A model generated the notes under the pieces. The model was not told the DNA's origin. It ran no database searches and saw only the letters and a program-made list of their open reading frames with translations. Both the position numbers and the translations under genes were made by a program. A DNA stretch of 64,000 nucleotides, taken from Staphylococcus argenteus. GTDB taxonomy: Bacteria; Bacillota; Bacilli; Staphylococcales; Staphylococcaceae. Within the stretch, counting starts at the first letter, position 1. Each line of letters begins with the position of its first letter. This document shows, piece by piece, positions 54,078-64,000 of the stretch. The DNA lies in assembly GCF_000236925.1 (NCBI RefSeq), contig NC_016941.1:1364001-1428000 (forward strand), written 5' to 3'.

Positions 54078-54959
54078 TTATTTTTTATTCTTTTTTGATT
54101 TCTTTTTCTTCTTTTTAGCTACTACCTTTTTATTGGTATGTTTTGCTGAAGATTTTTTAACCTTAGCTTGCTCTTCTTTTTGATTTTTCTTTTTAGCCAA
54201 TAATAAAGGTGCATCCTCATCATTAGATTCAATAGTACGTTTTGTTGTGTCAGCTTCTTCATCTTTATCGCGGCGACGTTTTGCAATTAAAAGCGGAGAA
54301 TGCTCAGTATCTTCCAATGATTTTTCATCTTCATTTTCATTTGTTACCTCGAAATCCTCTTCGTCTTTTTTGCGACGTTTTGGCATAAAGAATGGTGTAT
54401 GTTTCACTTTATTGAATGATTCACTGTTTTTGCGTTCATCATTTTCTTCTAAAGTTAAATCTTCTTCTTCTTCTTTTTTGCGACGCTTTGCAAATAAAAG
54501 TGGCAAGTGTTTAAAGCTGTCTTTAGAGTCTTTCTCTTTATCGTTACTATTTTCTCTAATTTCTAATTCTTCCTCTTCGTCTTCTTTGCGACGACGTTTT
54601 GCAATAAATAACCAGAAGCTAGCTAGTAAACCAGAGATACCTACAACGCCAATTGCGTTTTTAATGATATTGCCAAAATTGTTACCTAAATGACGCATAT
54701 GAAGTGGATCAATTTCATCATCTTCATCACGTTTCGTTTTATGGCCGGTACTTGAATTGTTAAATGGATGATTTGTAATGCTATTTCCATAACCAATTCG
54801 TAAATTGCCATTAACATGTGTATCTGAATTTGTTGATTGCTTATTATGCTCAGATGTTACAATTTGAACTGCTAAAATACTAGCAATACCTCTGTTTAAA
54901 GCATCTTCTACTTGTTGAGTCGAACGTGCATTATTAATATTTCTAATTATTTGACCCAC
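54078..54959 (-). pseudogene. ebh: Detached C-terminal part of giant adhesin Ebh
   Basis: 293 codons in a frame different from the rest of ebh. It begins, without a ribosome-binding site, with a GTG inside the junction, then NNARSTQQVEDALNRG, which corresponds to the end of the Ebh repeat region. After a polar linker come a single membrane segment (about residues 108-125, NAIGVVGISGLLASFWLFI), repeated acidic/basic motifs (LLFAKRRKKEEEE, FFMPKRRKKDEE, LLIAKRRRDKDEE) and a poly-Lys tail. Full-length Ebh ends this way and is held in the membrane by it. Here the fragment is separated from the adhesin by a stop at 54943 and is unlikely to be made. Confidence 0.85.
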
Positions 54960-57900
54960 TATTTTTATTTAAAATATTTTCAGCATTTGCAACGGCTTGA
55001 GTATAAGCAGTTTTCTTATCTGAATCAGCATCATGATAGTTTTCACTTGCTAGTGTATTCGTTTTATCATTAATACCATTTTGCAAGTTAGCCATCGCTG
55101 TATTCAATTGCGTACCTGTATTAGATACTGCTTCTACACCAGCTACTGTTGTTGCTTGATCAATTTTAGTTGTTAAATCACGTTTTTGTGCATTATTAAT
55201 TGACGTTAAGTTATTTAATGCATGTTTAGCTGCATTCTTCGCATTTGTAACGTTTTGATCACCATTCAATGCATTTTTAGCACTCGTAACATTTTGAATA
55301 GCCACTTCAACATCTTGTTTAGAAGTATTTGCACCTTGTGTTTTATTCAGAATTGCTTCCGCTCTGCTTACTGCATTAGTATATGCATCACGTTTAGCTT
55401 TATCTGCATCAGTAAATTTAACACTTTGTTTAACTGTGCTTTGATCATGGATAGCTTGTTCTAAATTGCCCATTTGCGTATTTAATTCAGTTGCTGCATT
55501 TTTAGCTGCTGTTACGTCACTCACATGACCCGCACGATCAATTTGTGATGAGAATGCTGATTTTTGGTTATTTGTTAAGTGTGCTAACGTATTTAAGTTT
55601 TGTTTTGCAGTGTTTTGTGCATTTCTTAAGTTTTCAGCACCGTTTAAACCATCTTTAGTAGTATTCACTTGTGTTGCAGATTGGGTAATCGCACTAGCAT
55701 CCATAGTCGGATTAGTATTTTGATTAATGATACCTTTCGCATTTGACACAGCACTATTATATGCTGACTGGTTATTCGGACTTGCGTCTGTATAGTTTTG
55801 ACTACCTTTGACTGTAGTTTCGTTAGCAATGCTATCTCTTAAGCCTTTCATTGCATTATTCAATGCTTGTCCATTTGTTTGAACAGATTGTACATCATCT
55901 AATCTATTGGCTTGTCCCACTTGTTCTTTCAATTTAGCTTTTTGAGGTGTATTTAATTGCGTTAAGGCATCAATAGCAGTATTGGCGTTTTGTTTTGCTA
56001 CACGTAATCTTTCGTCACCATTTAATTCTTGTTTCGCGCTGTTCACCTGATTAGCTGCAGCTGTTACTTCTGATGGCGTCGTAACAACCGTTGGCGTACC
56101 GCTAATAATATGTTCAGCATTGGTAACTTTAGTTGTGTAAGCATTTTGTTTTGTGCTATCGGCGTTAACATATTTACTGCTTGCTAACGTATTCGTCTTA
56201 TCAGCAATGGCATGTTTTAATGTACCCATTGCCGTATTCAGTTCAGTCGCATTATGTTGTACATCGTGTGCATTAGATACGCGTTGTGCACCATTGGCTT
56301 GTGCTTTTAATGCATCTTTTTGTTTTTGATTTAAATCAGATGCGCCATTGATTGCTGTAATCGCTGCTTGTTTCGCATTATTTAAGTTTTGCGTACCATT
56401 TAATATATTTTTAGCATTGTTTAAATTATTAAGTGCTTGTTCAACTGCTGTTTTCGCTGTATTTGGACCGTTTTGCTTATTTAAAATTGTTTCAGCTGCT
56501 GATACAGCTTGATTATAAGCATTACGTTTTTGTTCGTCTGCATCTAAGAAGTTTTGGCTTGCTAAAGTTCCAGCTTTATCGTTGATAGCAGTTTGTAAGT
56601 TACCCATTGCACTATCTAAACTATTCGCACTTTGTTTAACAGTTTCAACACCAGCTAAGTTTGTAGCTTGTGAAATTTGATTTGTTAAATCATTACGTTG
56701 TGCAATAGTTATATGTGTTAAAGTACCTAAATGTTGTTTCGCTGCGTTTTGAGCTGCAATTAATTTTGCATCACCATTCAATGCATCTTTAGCAGTATTC
56801 ACACGTTGTAATGCTGCTTCAACATCATTTTGCGCAGTGTTTGGACCATGTTGTTTATTTAAAATCGCTTTAGCTGCAGTAATAGCATTATCATACTCTT
56901 GTTGTTTATTTGTATCAGCATCACGATATTTCTCAGATGATTTAACTTGAGTTTCATTGTTAATACCACTTTGTAAGCTAGCCATTGCTTGATCTAAATG
57001 TTGCGCATTTTGTTTTACAGTATCAACACCACTCACTCTTGTTGCACTTGTTATTTGACTAATCAAATTGTTCTTTTGAGCATCTGTAATACTCGTCAAT
57101 GTGTTTAAGTACGTTTTCGCATTTTGTTTTGCTGTAGCTAAGTTTTCATCACCATTAAGTGCTGTCTTAGTACTATTCACTTGCTCTGCTTTTTGTGTAA
57201 TCGTACTAGCATTCATTTCTGGATTACTATTCGCATTAATAATTGTTTCAGCAGCAGCTACTGCGTTGTTATATGCTGTTTGCTTATCATTATTAGCATC
57301 TACGTAATCTTCACTTGCTTTCGTCGCATCTTTGTTGGCAATACTTTGTCTAAGCGTATTCATCGCTTGATCTAATGTATTGGCACTTGATTGAACTGTT
57401 TGAACACCAGCGACAGTCGTGCCACTGTTAATTTGATTTGTTAAATTCGTTTTTTGTGCAGGTGTTAAATGCGTCATATTATTTAACTGCTGTTTCGCTG
57501 TTTGTTTCGCTTGATCTAATAAACGCGTACCATCTAAGTTAGTTTTAGCCGAATTTACTTGATTCATCGCTTCTGTAACTTGATCTTTCGTTTTATTGGC
57601 GCCGTGTGCTTGATTTAAAATATCTTTCGCAGCTTGCACTGCATTTGTGTATGCTGTTTTCTTACTTGGCGTTGCATCTTGATAATTTTGACTATTTAAT
57701 GTCGTTTGTTCATCATTGATCGCACCTTGCAAGTTACCCATCGCTGTATTTAAATCTGTACCTTGTTTTTTAACAGTATTTACGCCAGCAATATTTGACG
57801 CAGCATTAATTTTAGATTTAACATCTGCTTTTTGAGCATTATTTAAATGTGGTAATGCATCAATTGCTCTTGCAGCATCTGTTTTAGATTGCGCTAATTT

Positions 57901-60900
57901 TTCATCACCATTTAATGCAGATTTATTAGTAGTAACAGCTGAAGTTGCATTGTTAACATCATTAACAGACATCGTTGGATTTGTTGATTGATTAATGATT
58001 GTTTCGGCACTTGAAACTGCACTGTTATATGCATTTTGTTTAGGTGTATCTGCATCCGCATAATCTTCTGTACGTTTCACTTGCTCTTTATCTGCAACAG
58101 CTTGTCTCAAGTTACCCATAGCACTATTTAAGTTTGTTGCATTTTGCTTAATCGTATTGACAGCCTCAATTTGATGCTCACCATTAATTTGCGATTGTAA
58201 GTTTTGACGTTGTGCATTATTCAAATGATTTAAATGTCCTAATGCAGTGTTCGCCTCTTGCTTCGCAGCATTTAATTTAGCTTCTCCATTCAATGCCTGT
58301 TCTTTACTTGTGACATTTGATAAAGCATTGTTTACATCACTTGGTGTTATGACAGGATGTTGTGCATTACCGTTAATAATGTCATTCGCATGGTTGTATG
58401 CATTGTTGTAGTCAGTTTTCTTATTAGTATCCGCATTGACATAATTATCACTTTGGACGACTTGGTTATGATTAGCAATACCTCGTTTTAAACCTGTCAT
58501 TGCAGTATTTAAGCTTTGAGTGGTTTGCTTAATATCATTTACTGCTTGAACATTTTGCGCACTATTAACTTGTTGTGTTAATGCATTCTTTTGTGCTTGG
58601 TTCAAATCACTTGCATGCGTAATCGCATTTGTTGCTTCTGTTTTCGCACGTTGTAAGTTTTGTTGACCATCTAAAGCATCTTTTGTTGATTTCACTGATG
58701 CTGCTTTTTGGTTCACTGTATTAACGTCCATCGTTGGATTATTCGTTTCTCCAACGACACCTTTGGCTGCATTGACTGCATTATCATACGCTTGTTTATT
58801 AGCTTGTGTTGCGTCAGTGTAATTTTGACCTGATTTAATCGAATTATTATCCGCAACACTGTCTTTTAATTTCGTCATCGCATTATTTAAAGCTGTAATG
58901 TTAGACTTAATTGTTTCAAGTGCAGCATGATTTTGAGCAGCATTAATTTGTTGTGTGAAATTATTTTGTTGTGCCTGGTTTAAGTTAGATGCACCATGTA
59001 ATGTATTTAATGCTGGCTGTCTATCTAATGTTAAACCTTGACGTGCTGTATTTAATTGATCCTTAGCTTGGTTTGCCTCTGCCACTTTATCATTGATATT
59101 TTGGACAGTTGGATTGCCACTCAACACTTGATTAATTTCAGTTAACTTTTGACGCGCTGCTTGTAATTTTTGGTTATACGCATTTAACGAAGCGGTCGTC
59201 ATACCTGTTGTATCTGTTGGTTGATTAATGCTTTGTTCTAATTGCGTTTTCGCATTTTGAAGCGGCGCTTTATCTGGTGTTAACGCTTGACGTGCATGAT
59301 CCAAATCAGATTTAGCTTGATTTGTCGCAGTAGTATTTGAATTAATTTGATCTACTGTAGGTGAGCCTGCTAATACTTGATTGATTTGTTGAATCTTATT
59401 ACGTGCAGCCGTTAACTTCGCATTATAAGCATTTACAGAGTCTTGCGTCATACCAGTTGTACTTGTTTGCGTATCAATACTTTGTTGTAATTGATTTTTC
59501 GCATTTTCTAAAGGTGCTTTATCGACAGTTAAGCCATTACGTGCTTGATCAAGCGCTGATTTAGCGGCATTCGCTGCTGTAACGTTTTGTCGAATAGTTG
59601 CAACGTCTGGATGAGATGCTAGTACGCGATCAATTTCTTGAATTTTAGTTCTTGCTGCTGAAAGTTTGTCATTAAATGCAGCAACAGATGCACTTGTCAT
59701 ACCTGTCGTACTTGTAGGTTGATCAATATCATTTTGTAATTGAGTTTTTGCATTTTGTAATGGTGCTAAGTCTGGTGTTAAGCCAGCAATTGCTTGTTTT
59801 AAACTGTTATATTTTTCTTCTACTTTTGTTTTTTCAGCGGCAATTTGTTGGTCTGTCGCATCACCATTATTAATAACAGTTTGTGCATTTGTTGATTCTG
59901 TTTGACCCGCACGTTTAGCATTTTCATATGCTTGGATTGATGATTGAGTCATACCATCAGTAGTTACTGATTTATTGATTTCTTCATCAAGTTTCGTTTT
60001 AGCAGTTCTTAAAGCACTATTATCAGCTAAAGGTACTAATTGATTAATCGCCTGTGTAATTTTATCATTTACACGATTTACATTTGTTAATGCAGATTGT
60101 ACCTCTTGTACTGTTCTTATTGGCTTCTGAATGATAGCATTAGCACTATTTTTAGCACTTGTGAGTTCTGCTTGTAACGCGTGCATTGAATTATTATACG
60201 CAGTGATACTTGCTGGTTTCTTACCAGTTGTTGTACCAGTACGATTCAATTGTTGTACTGCTTGCTCTAAAGCGTGCGTATCTGCTGTTAAATCATGTTT
60301 CGCTTGGTTTAATGCTGTTAATGCGTTATCGACACGATGTTTTTCATCTGAAATTTGTTGTGCAGTTGCATCACCATTGTCAATAACACGTTGAGCTGCA
60401 GTGATTTCAGTTTCTGCTTCACGTTTCTTCGCATTATAATTATCAATACTTTGTTGTGTCATACCTGTTGTAGATGGCACTTGGTTTACAGAACTTTGTA
60501 AGTTATTTTTAGATGTTACTAATTGGCTATTATCTTCTTTATTTTGAAGTAATGCTTTAGCTTGATCAATCTTAGTTTGTGCTGCACGAACTTTAGTTAA
60601 TGCATCTGTAACTTGTTGTGGTGTTGCACGATCATTATTAATCACTTGTTGTGCTTCTGTCTTCGCAGCATTGATTTGTTGTTGCGCATTATGAATTGCA
60701 TTATTGTACTGCGTAATCGTACCTGGTTTTTTACCATCTGTACTCACATGGTCATCTAAATGATTTTTAGCTGTGATTAACTCACGTTTATCAGATTTTG
60801 TGAAAATGGACTCTTGTACTTCTTCATTGCTGCCATCATTGTAAGTTACTGTCACAGGAATAGTTGTTGTACTACCACCAGCTAAATTAGTAGGCATTGC

Positions 60901-63900
60901 TGTACCATTTTTAATCGTTGCATTACGTTTGTTTGCAACTTGAACCGCATTGTTAATTTCAGTAGCTGTTACATTTGAACCATAATCTTTCACAATTTCA
61001 GTTGTATTGACAGTATGTTCTGCCGGTGCAGTCAATGTACTTGTATTACTACTTGCTGAATGACCTGTACCTGCTTTCGGCGTAATAGTAATCGTTGAAT
61101 TTGGTTTTACCGTATTTGCATTAAAAGTCACTTTACCAGTGTGTGCATCTAACGTTACATAGTCAGGTTTATTTGCAATTGTCCATTGATTATTTTGTCC
61201 TTGAACCACGCTTAGTGTCTTACTATGTTCTGCACCATTACCAACTTTTTCAGTATATGCAATATCCATAACTTGAGTCGGATTAATTAAATGACCTGTT
61301 GGGTTATTTGGCGTGATATCAATGTGACCATTTTGCCAAATTTTCGTAGTAGCTTGGTTCGGTTGTGGTGCAACTACTGTAAAATCATCACTATGTTGTT
61401 CATCACTGATTGTTTCACCGCTACCTTGCGTTGCAACAACTTGAATTGTATCAGCAGGATTGAAAGTACCAGCTGCAACCGTAATGCCATTATTAGTTCC
61501 AGCAATACCTGCAACATTTGCTGCAGACGCTTCTTTCACCCATGGACTCGTATTATTATGACGTGTAAATGTAGTTACAACATTACCATTACGTTTAATA
61601 ACTAATTTGTCTGCGTAAGTTGTGACATTACCAGCATGTGTATTCACTGTTTGGTTCACACCAGGTGCAATAGTAATCGCTCCTGCTGCTGATTCGGTAA
61701 CAGTAGGTTTTGCTGGTTGCAAATTTTTCACCACAAATTTTGCAGGTTGAGATGTCGCAAATGTATGTCCATTATAGATGACATCATATTTTGCATTAAC
61801 CACTTGTGCAGTATTTGGTTTATTCATAGCTGCCCAGTTTGCATCATTCGTACCAGTTGCCGCATTATTCCATTTATAAGTAAATCCATCTGTTGGTAGT
61901 CCAGTCGCATTTTCTATATGAGAATAGCTAGAAGCTTGCGTACCACTTGGTAAAGTTCCGCCAACCGTTGTTGTATATGTGCTTTGAGGGAAATCAAATT
62001 GATATACATTGACTGTTACAGGAACACGTTTCGGTGTAGAAATACCTGGATACGTTACATCAACATTTAAGTGTTGAACCCCAGCTTGTTGGTTATTTGG
62101 TTGTTGTCTATTTGCCCATGCTGCAGTGATACCATTTGTGTTGGTATTTGGATCAAAAGTAATGTAGTTAATAGCATCCGTTCCATTAGTCAAATTTTGT
62201 CCTTTAACATCACGTGCTGGTGCTTTCGCATTGGCCACAGGATATACTTTGACTGGTACTTCTACATTTCGCGTACCTTGACCACTTGGTAATGTTACAA
62301 CTGCAGTTTTATGAGTGTTGCCGACTGTATTCTTCCATGTATCTAGACTATCTTGCCATGCAACTGTTGCACCATGTGGTGGATTTTGAATAAAACGTTC
62401 AACATGACCGAAATCAAATCCATCTCCACCTTTAATAAATACAGGACCTTGAGAAGTCGCTTGCAATTGAGGTGTAACTGTTACATGTGCACTATCATTT
62501 GAATCTACTGATTCGTTTCTAGTGACGTCTACTGCTCGACCATGTTCATCTTGAGTAGTATATGTAACATTGTTCATTGAAATTGAAGATCTTGCTTTAA
62601 TTTCTCCATTTGGTAATGGATCGCTAACTGTTACAACTGCAGAATATCGGCTTCCATAAGTAGTATTTGTAATTGTTAAAGGCGTATTATCTGCTTTAAA
62701 TAATTTTATTGACGAACTACTCAATACATTATTGATAGTAATTTGTTGATTTGATAGACCTGCTTTATAAGCTACAGAATTTGCATCAATTCTCGGTGGA
62801 TCAGGTTTAACTTTGGCTAAAACTTTTACAATTTGCGTTTGTCGATTATCATAAGTAATTCGAATATCTCTAGTCGAAATACCAACCACATCTTTACTAG
62901 GGCCATATGAATCTGTAAATTGGAAATTCATATGTTGTGCATTTGTTGTCCATGAATCATTAACTGGTTTAACATATTGTTTTGCTTCATATACATCTGA
63001 TACATCTGGGAATACGACACCTCTATTTGTTTCGAAAACATGTTTAGGAACTGTACTAACCACTTTATATGTTGATGTTTTCGTAATTGGCGTAGTCTCT
63101 CCATCAATCAAAATATGTGCAGATACAGTGATGTCTTGACCAATACGTGTATTATCTTTATTTGGAGCTTGACCAGTAACCCAAGTAATTGTCGCATCAG
63201 GAATTGCACTACCATTTGATAATTTAAAATAATCAGATGGGCTAGAACCATTACCTGTAGGGAAATCCTGACCTTGAACAGTATAATGTGGATGCGATAC
63301 AATTTCCGGAATCACATGCTTTACAGGTACATTTACTGTTGATGTTGTGCCGTCTTGGTATGTAACTGTAACTGTTACATTAGCATTATTACCTGTACGA
63401 TGAACATTACTAACTGTTTTACTCGTTATTTCATTTGCGCTTGCTGTTGCGTAGCTTCTATTTGGCGCATTAGTCGTAAACGTCAACGAATTAATAATTG
63501 CCGTTTGATCTGCTTGAGATATCGTTGCATTATTCGCAATATTGGCAATTCTTACAGGATGACTGTCTGTTGAAGACGTTCCAACTCGATATTTATCATG
63601 TAAAGGTTTAATCGTAACGCTAAAAGATGTTGCTGCCGTATTACCACTTGCATCATTTGCCACTAAATTGATTGTCTTGTTTGTTGTAGATGTCACATTT
63701 GGCGCTGTTGCAGACACATGTTGATGATTATTGTCTACAGTACCAGCAATTTGTGATGTGGTTGGGACAGTTATTGACTGCACACCAAAGTTATCATTTG
63801 CTGTAATTGTGTTTGTAAATGTTTCACCAGAGAACACTTGATGATTCGCATAATTACCTACTGTAATTGTTGGATTTACTTTATCACTTGGAACAAAATA

Positions 63901-64000
63901 AACATTAATGACATCAGTATTGTTAGCAAGTGTTTGATTTAAATGTTCAATGTATTGTTTTGGACCATAAGGCGTTAAATATAATTGCGCTTTGTATACA
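54943..64000 (-). CDS. ebh: Giant extracellular-matrix-binding protein Ebh, 5' end beyond window, 3' truncated
   Basis: At least 3000 codons open to the right window edge (the first Met/Val codon inside is at 63837, but the frame continues upstream, [18 protein letters not shown]). From the visible N-side: about 1000 residues of beta-rich, Thr/Asn/Val-rich adhesin domains (63837-60800); seven FIVAR-type helical repeats of about 82 aa (60790-59040); then eleven GA/FIVAR modules of about 126 aa, with ALNG-type ends (59040-54950). The frame stops at NSGSNN without the membrane anchor. Ebh binds fibronectin-containing matrix and helps cell-size and complement resistance in S. aureus; it is normally about 10,000 aa. 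Here the product would be secreted or unstable. Confidence 0.9.
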   Translation of the reverse strand, partial: VYKAQLYLTPYGPKQYIEHLNQTLANNTDVINVYFVPSDKVNPTITVGNYANHQVFSGETFTNTITANDNFGVQSITVPTTSQIAGTVDNNHQHVSATAPNVTSTTNKTINLVANDASGNTAATSFSVTIKPLHDKYRVGTSSTDSHPVRIANIANNATISQADQTAIINSLTFTTNAPNRSYATASANEITSKTVSNVHRTGNNANVTVTVTYQDGTTSTVNVPVKHVIPEIVSHPHYTVQGQDFPTGNGSSPSDYFKLSNGSAIPDATITWVTGQAPNKDNTRIGQDITVSAHILIDGETTPITKTSTYKVVSTVPKHVFETNRGVVFPDVSDVYEAKQYVKPVNDSWTTNAQHMNFQFTDSYGPSKDVVGISTRDIRITYDNRQTQIVKVLAKVKPDPPRIDANSVAYKAGLSNQQITINNVLSSSSIKLFKADNTPLTITNTTYGSRYSAVVTVSDPLPNGEIKARSSISMNNVTYTTQDEHGRAVDVTRNESVDSNDSAHVTVTPQLQATSQGPVFIKGGDGFDFGHVERFIQNPPHGATVAWQDSLDTWKNTVGNTHKTAVVTLPSGQGTRNVEVPVKVYPVANAKAPARDVKGQNLTNGTDAINYITFDPNTNTNGITAAWANRQQPNNQQAGVQHLNVDVTYPGISTPKRVPVTVNVYQFDFPQSTYTTTVGGTLPSGTQASSYSHIENATGLPTDGFTYKWNNAATGTNDANWAAMNKPNTAQVVNAKYDVIYNGHTFATSQPAKFVVKNLQPAKPTVTESAAGAITIAPGVNQTVNTHAGNVTTYADKLVIKRNGNVVTTFTRHNNTSPWVKEASAANVAGIAGTNNGITVAAGTFNPADTIQVVATQGSGETISDEQHSDDFTVVAPQPNQATTKIWQNGHIDITPNNPTGHLINPTQVMDIAYTEKVGNGAEHSKTLSVVQGQNNQWTIANKPDYVTLDAHTGKVTFNANTVKPNSTITITPKAGTGHSASSNTSTLTAPAEHTVNTTEIVKDYGSNVTATEINNAVQVANKRNATIKNGTAMPTNLAGGSTTTIPVTVTYNDGSNEEVQESIFTKSDKRELITAKNHLDDHVSTDGKKPGTITQYNNAIHNAQQQINAAKTEAQQVINNDRATPQQVTDALTKVRAAQTKIDQAKALLQNKEDNSQLVTSKNNLQSSVNQVPSTTGMTQQSIDNYNAKKREAETEITAAQRVIDNGDATAQQISDEKHRVDNALTALNQAKHDLTADTHALEQAVQQLNRTGTTTGKKPASITAYNNSMHALQAELTSAKNSANAIIQKPIRTVQEVQSALTNVNRVNDKITQAINQLVPLADNSALRTAKTKLDEEINKSVTTDGMTQSSIQAYENAKRAGQTESTNAQTVINNGDATDQQIAAEKTKVEEKYNSLKQAIAGLTPDLAPLQNAKTQLQNDIDQPTSTTGMTSASVAAFNDKLSAARTKIQEIDRVLASHPDVATIRQNVTAANAAKSALDQARNGLTVDKAPLENAKNQLQQSIDTQTSTTGMTQDSVNAYNAKLTAARNKIQQINQVLAGSPTVDQINSNTTATNQAKSDLDHARQALTPDKAPLQNAKTQLEQSINQPTDTTGMTTASLNAYNQKLQAARQKLTEINQVLSGNPTVQNINDKVAEANQAKDQLNTARQGLTLDRQPALNTLHGASNLNQAQQNNFTQQINAAQNHAALETIKSNITALNNAMTKLKDSVADNNSIKSGQNYTDATQANKQAYDNAVNAAKGVVGETNNPTMDVNTVNQKAASVKSTKDALDGQQNLQRAKTEATNAITHASDLNQAQKNALTQQVNSAQNVQAVNDIKQTTQSLNTAMTGLKRGIANHNQVVQSDNYVNADTNKKTDYNNAYNHANDIINGNAQHPVITPSDVNNALSNVTSKEQALNGEAKLNAAKQEANTALGHLNHLNNAQRQNLQSQINGEHQIEAVNTIKQNATNLNSAMGNLRQAVADKEQVKRTEDYADADTPKQNAYNSAVSSAETIINQSTNPTMSVNDVNNATSAVTTNKSALNGDEKLAQSKTDAARAIDALPHLNNAQKADVKSKINAASNIAGVNTVKKQGTDLNTAMGNLQGAINDEQTTLNSQNYQDATPSKKTAYTNAVQAAKDILNQAHGANKTKDQVTEAMNQVNSAKTNLDGTRLLDQAKQTAKQQLNNMTHLTPAQKTNLTNQINSGTTVAGVQTVQSSANTLDQAMNTLRQSIANKDATKASEDYVDANNDKQTAYNNAVAAAETIINANSNPEMNASTITQKAEQVNSTKTALNGDENLATAKQNAKTYLNTLTSITDAQKNNLISQITSATRVSGVDTVKQNAQHLDQAMASLQSGINNETQVKSSEKYRDADTNKQQEYDNAITAAKAILNKQHGPNTAQNDVEAALQRVNTAKDALNGDAKLIAAQNAAKQHLGTLTHITIAQRNDLTNQISQATNLAGVETVKQSANSLDSAMGNLQTAINDKAGTLASQNFLDADEQKRNAYNQAVSAAETILNKQNGPNTAKTAVEQALNNLNNAKNILNGTQNLNNAKQAAITAINGASDLNQKQKDALKAQANGAQRVSNAHDVQHNATELNTAMGTLKHAIADKTNTLASSKYVNADSTKQNAYTTKVTNAEHIISGTPTVVTTPSEVTAAANQVNSAKQELNGDERLRVAKQNANTAIDALTQLNTPQKAKLKEQVGQANRLDDVQSVQTNGQALNNAMKGLRDSIANETTVKGSQNYTDASPNNQSAYNSAVSNAKGIINQNTNPTMDASAITQSATQVNTTKDGLNGAENLRNAQNTAKQNLNTLAHLTNNQKSAFSSQIDRAGHVSDVTAAKNAATELNTQMGNLEQAIHDQSTVKQSVKFTDADKAKRDAYTNAVSRAEAILNKTQGANTSKQDVEVAIQNVTSAKNALNGDQNVTNAKNAAKHALNNLTSINNAQKRDLTTKIDQATTVAGVEAVSNTGTQLNTAMANLQNGINDKTNTLASENYHDADSDKKTAYTQAVANAENILNKNSGSNN

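Noticed and set aside
54078..54959. Independent small membrane protein gene
   Set aside because: The start is a GTG in the deletion junction without a ribosome-binding site, and the sequence equals the C-terminal anchor of Ebh.
54943..59040. Regular repeats of about 378 bases considered as a CRISPR or tandem non-coding array
   Set aside because: They are in one frame, encode diverged GA/FIVAR protein modules, and lack identical short repeats with unique spacers.

Overview
The window is a chromosomal segment of a low-GC Gram-positive bacterium of the Staphylococcus aureus complex. Gene order (nik/opp2, pepF, phoU-pst, cvfB, lysine operon, cspA, odhAB, arlRS, murG, ctpA, msrAB, fakB2-dfrA-thyA, cvfC operon, ebh) is that of S. 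aureus, and several landmarks (CspA, STAR repeats, IsrR) fit. Several proteins (DHFR, ThyA, MurG, LysC) differ from the S. aureus versions I remember by about 5 percent or more, so a sister species such as S. argenteus or S. schweitzeri is more likely than S. aureus itself. That species call rests on memory, not on an alignment.

Layout. 1-3.2 kb: nickel/oligopeptide-type ABC transporter nikBCDE (minus strand, nikE cut by the window edge). 3.5-5.9 kb: small membrane protein and oligoendopeptidase F. 6-10.7 kb: high-affinity phosphate uptake pstSCAB-phoU, with a direct-repeat PhoP-type box before pstS. 10.9-13.5 kb: cvfB and a divergent ABC-F protein with one degenerate ATP site. 13.8-22.4 kb: lysine/diaminopimelate operon lysC-asd-dapA-dapB-dapD-dapL-alr2-lysA under a lysine riboswitch and terminator. 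22.5-26.1 kb: small membrane protein, cspA with a long structured leader, a DUF1033 protein, acyP, xpaC-telA. 26.1-28.1 kb: brnQ and a repeat-rich intergenic region with STAR units. 28.1-32 kb: VWA/MoxR ATPase pair, a DUF6501 protein and a VOC protein. 32.3-36.4 kb: 2-oxoglutarate dehydrogenase odhA-odhB. 36.5-38.6 kb: arlRS. 39.1-39.3 kb: Fur-controlled small RNA isrR. 39.3-41.6 kb: a PAP2 phosphatase, murG and a GNAT acetyltransferase. 42-43.9 kb: an IS1182-family (IS1272-like) element whose transposase is frameshifted. 44-48.8 kb: ctpA, then msrA-msrB-crr-yozE, then dfrA-fakB2. 49-52.5 kb: thyA and the cvfC operon including brxA. 52.6-54 kb: a preQ1 riboswitch with a queuosine-precursor transporter, and an RNase HI-like protein. 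54-64 kb: the giant adhesin gene ebh.

The most notable feature is ebh. Eleven GA/FIVAR-type modules run directly into the extreme C-terminal anchor segment, out of frame, across an 8-base overlap. Most of the usual repeat array is missing. This is either a real deletion that truncates the adhesin or an assembly collapse. Other points worth a second look are the asymmetric ABC-F ATP sites, the preQ1 pseudoknot that includes the Shine-Dalgarno sequence, the two Fur boxes and C-rich motifs of isrR, the PhoP-type repeats before pstS, a leader hairpin before nikB, and a repeat family shared between the 27.6 kb region and the left edge of the IS. I saw no tRNA, rRNA, prophage or CRISPR array.
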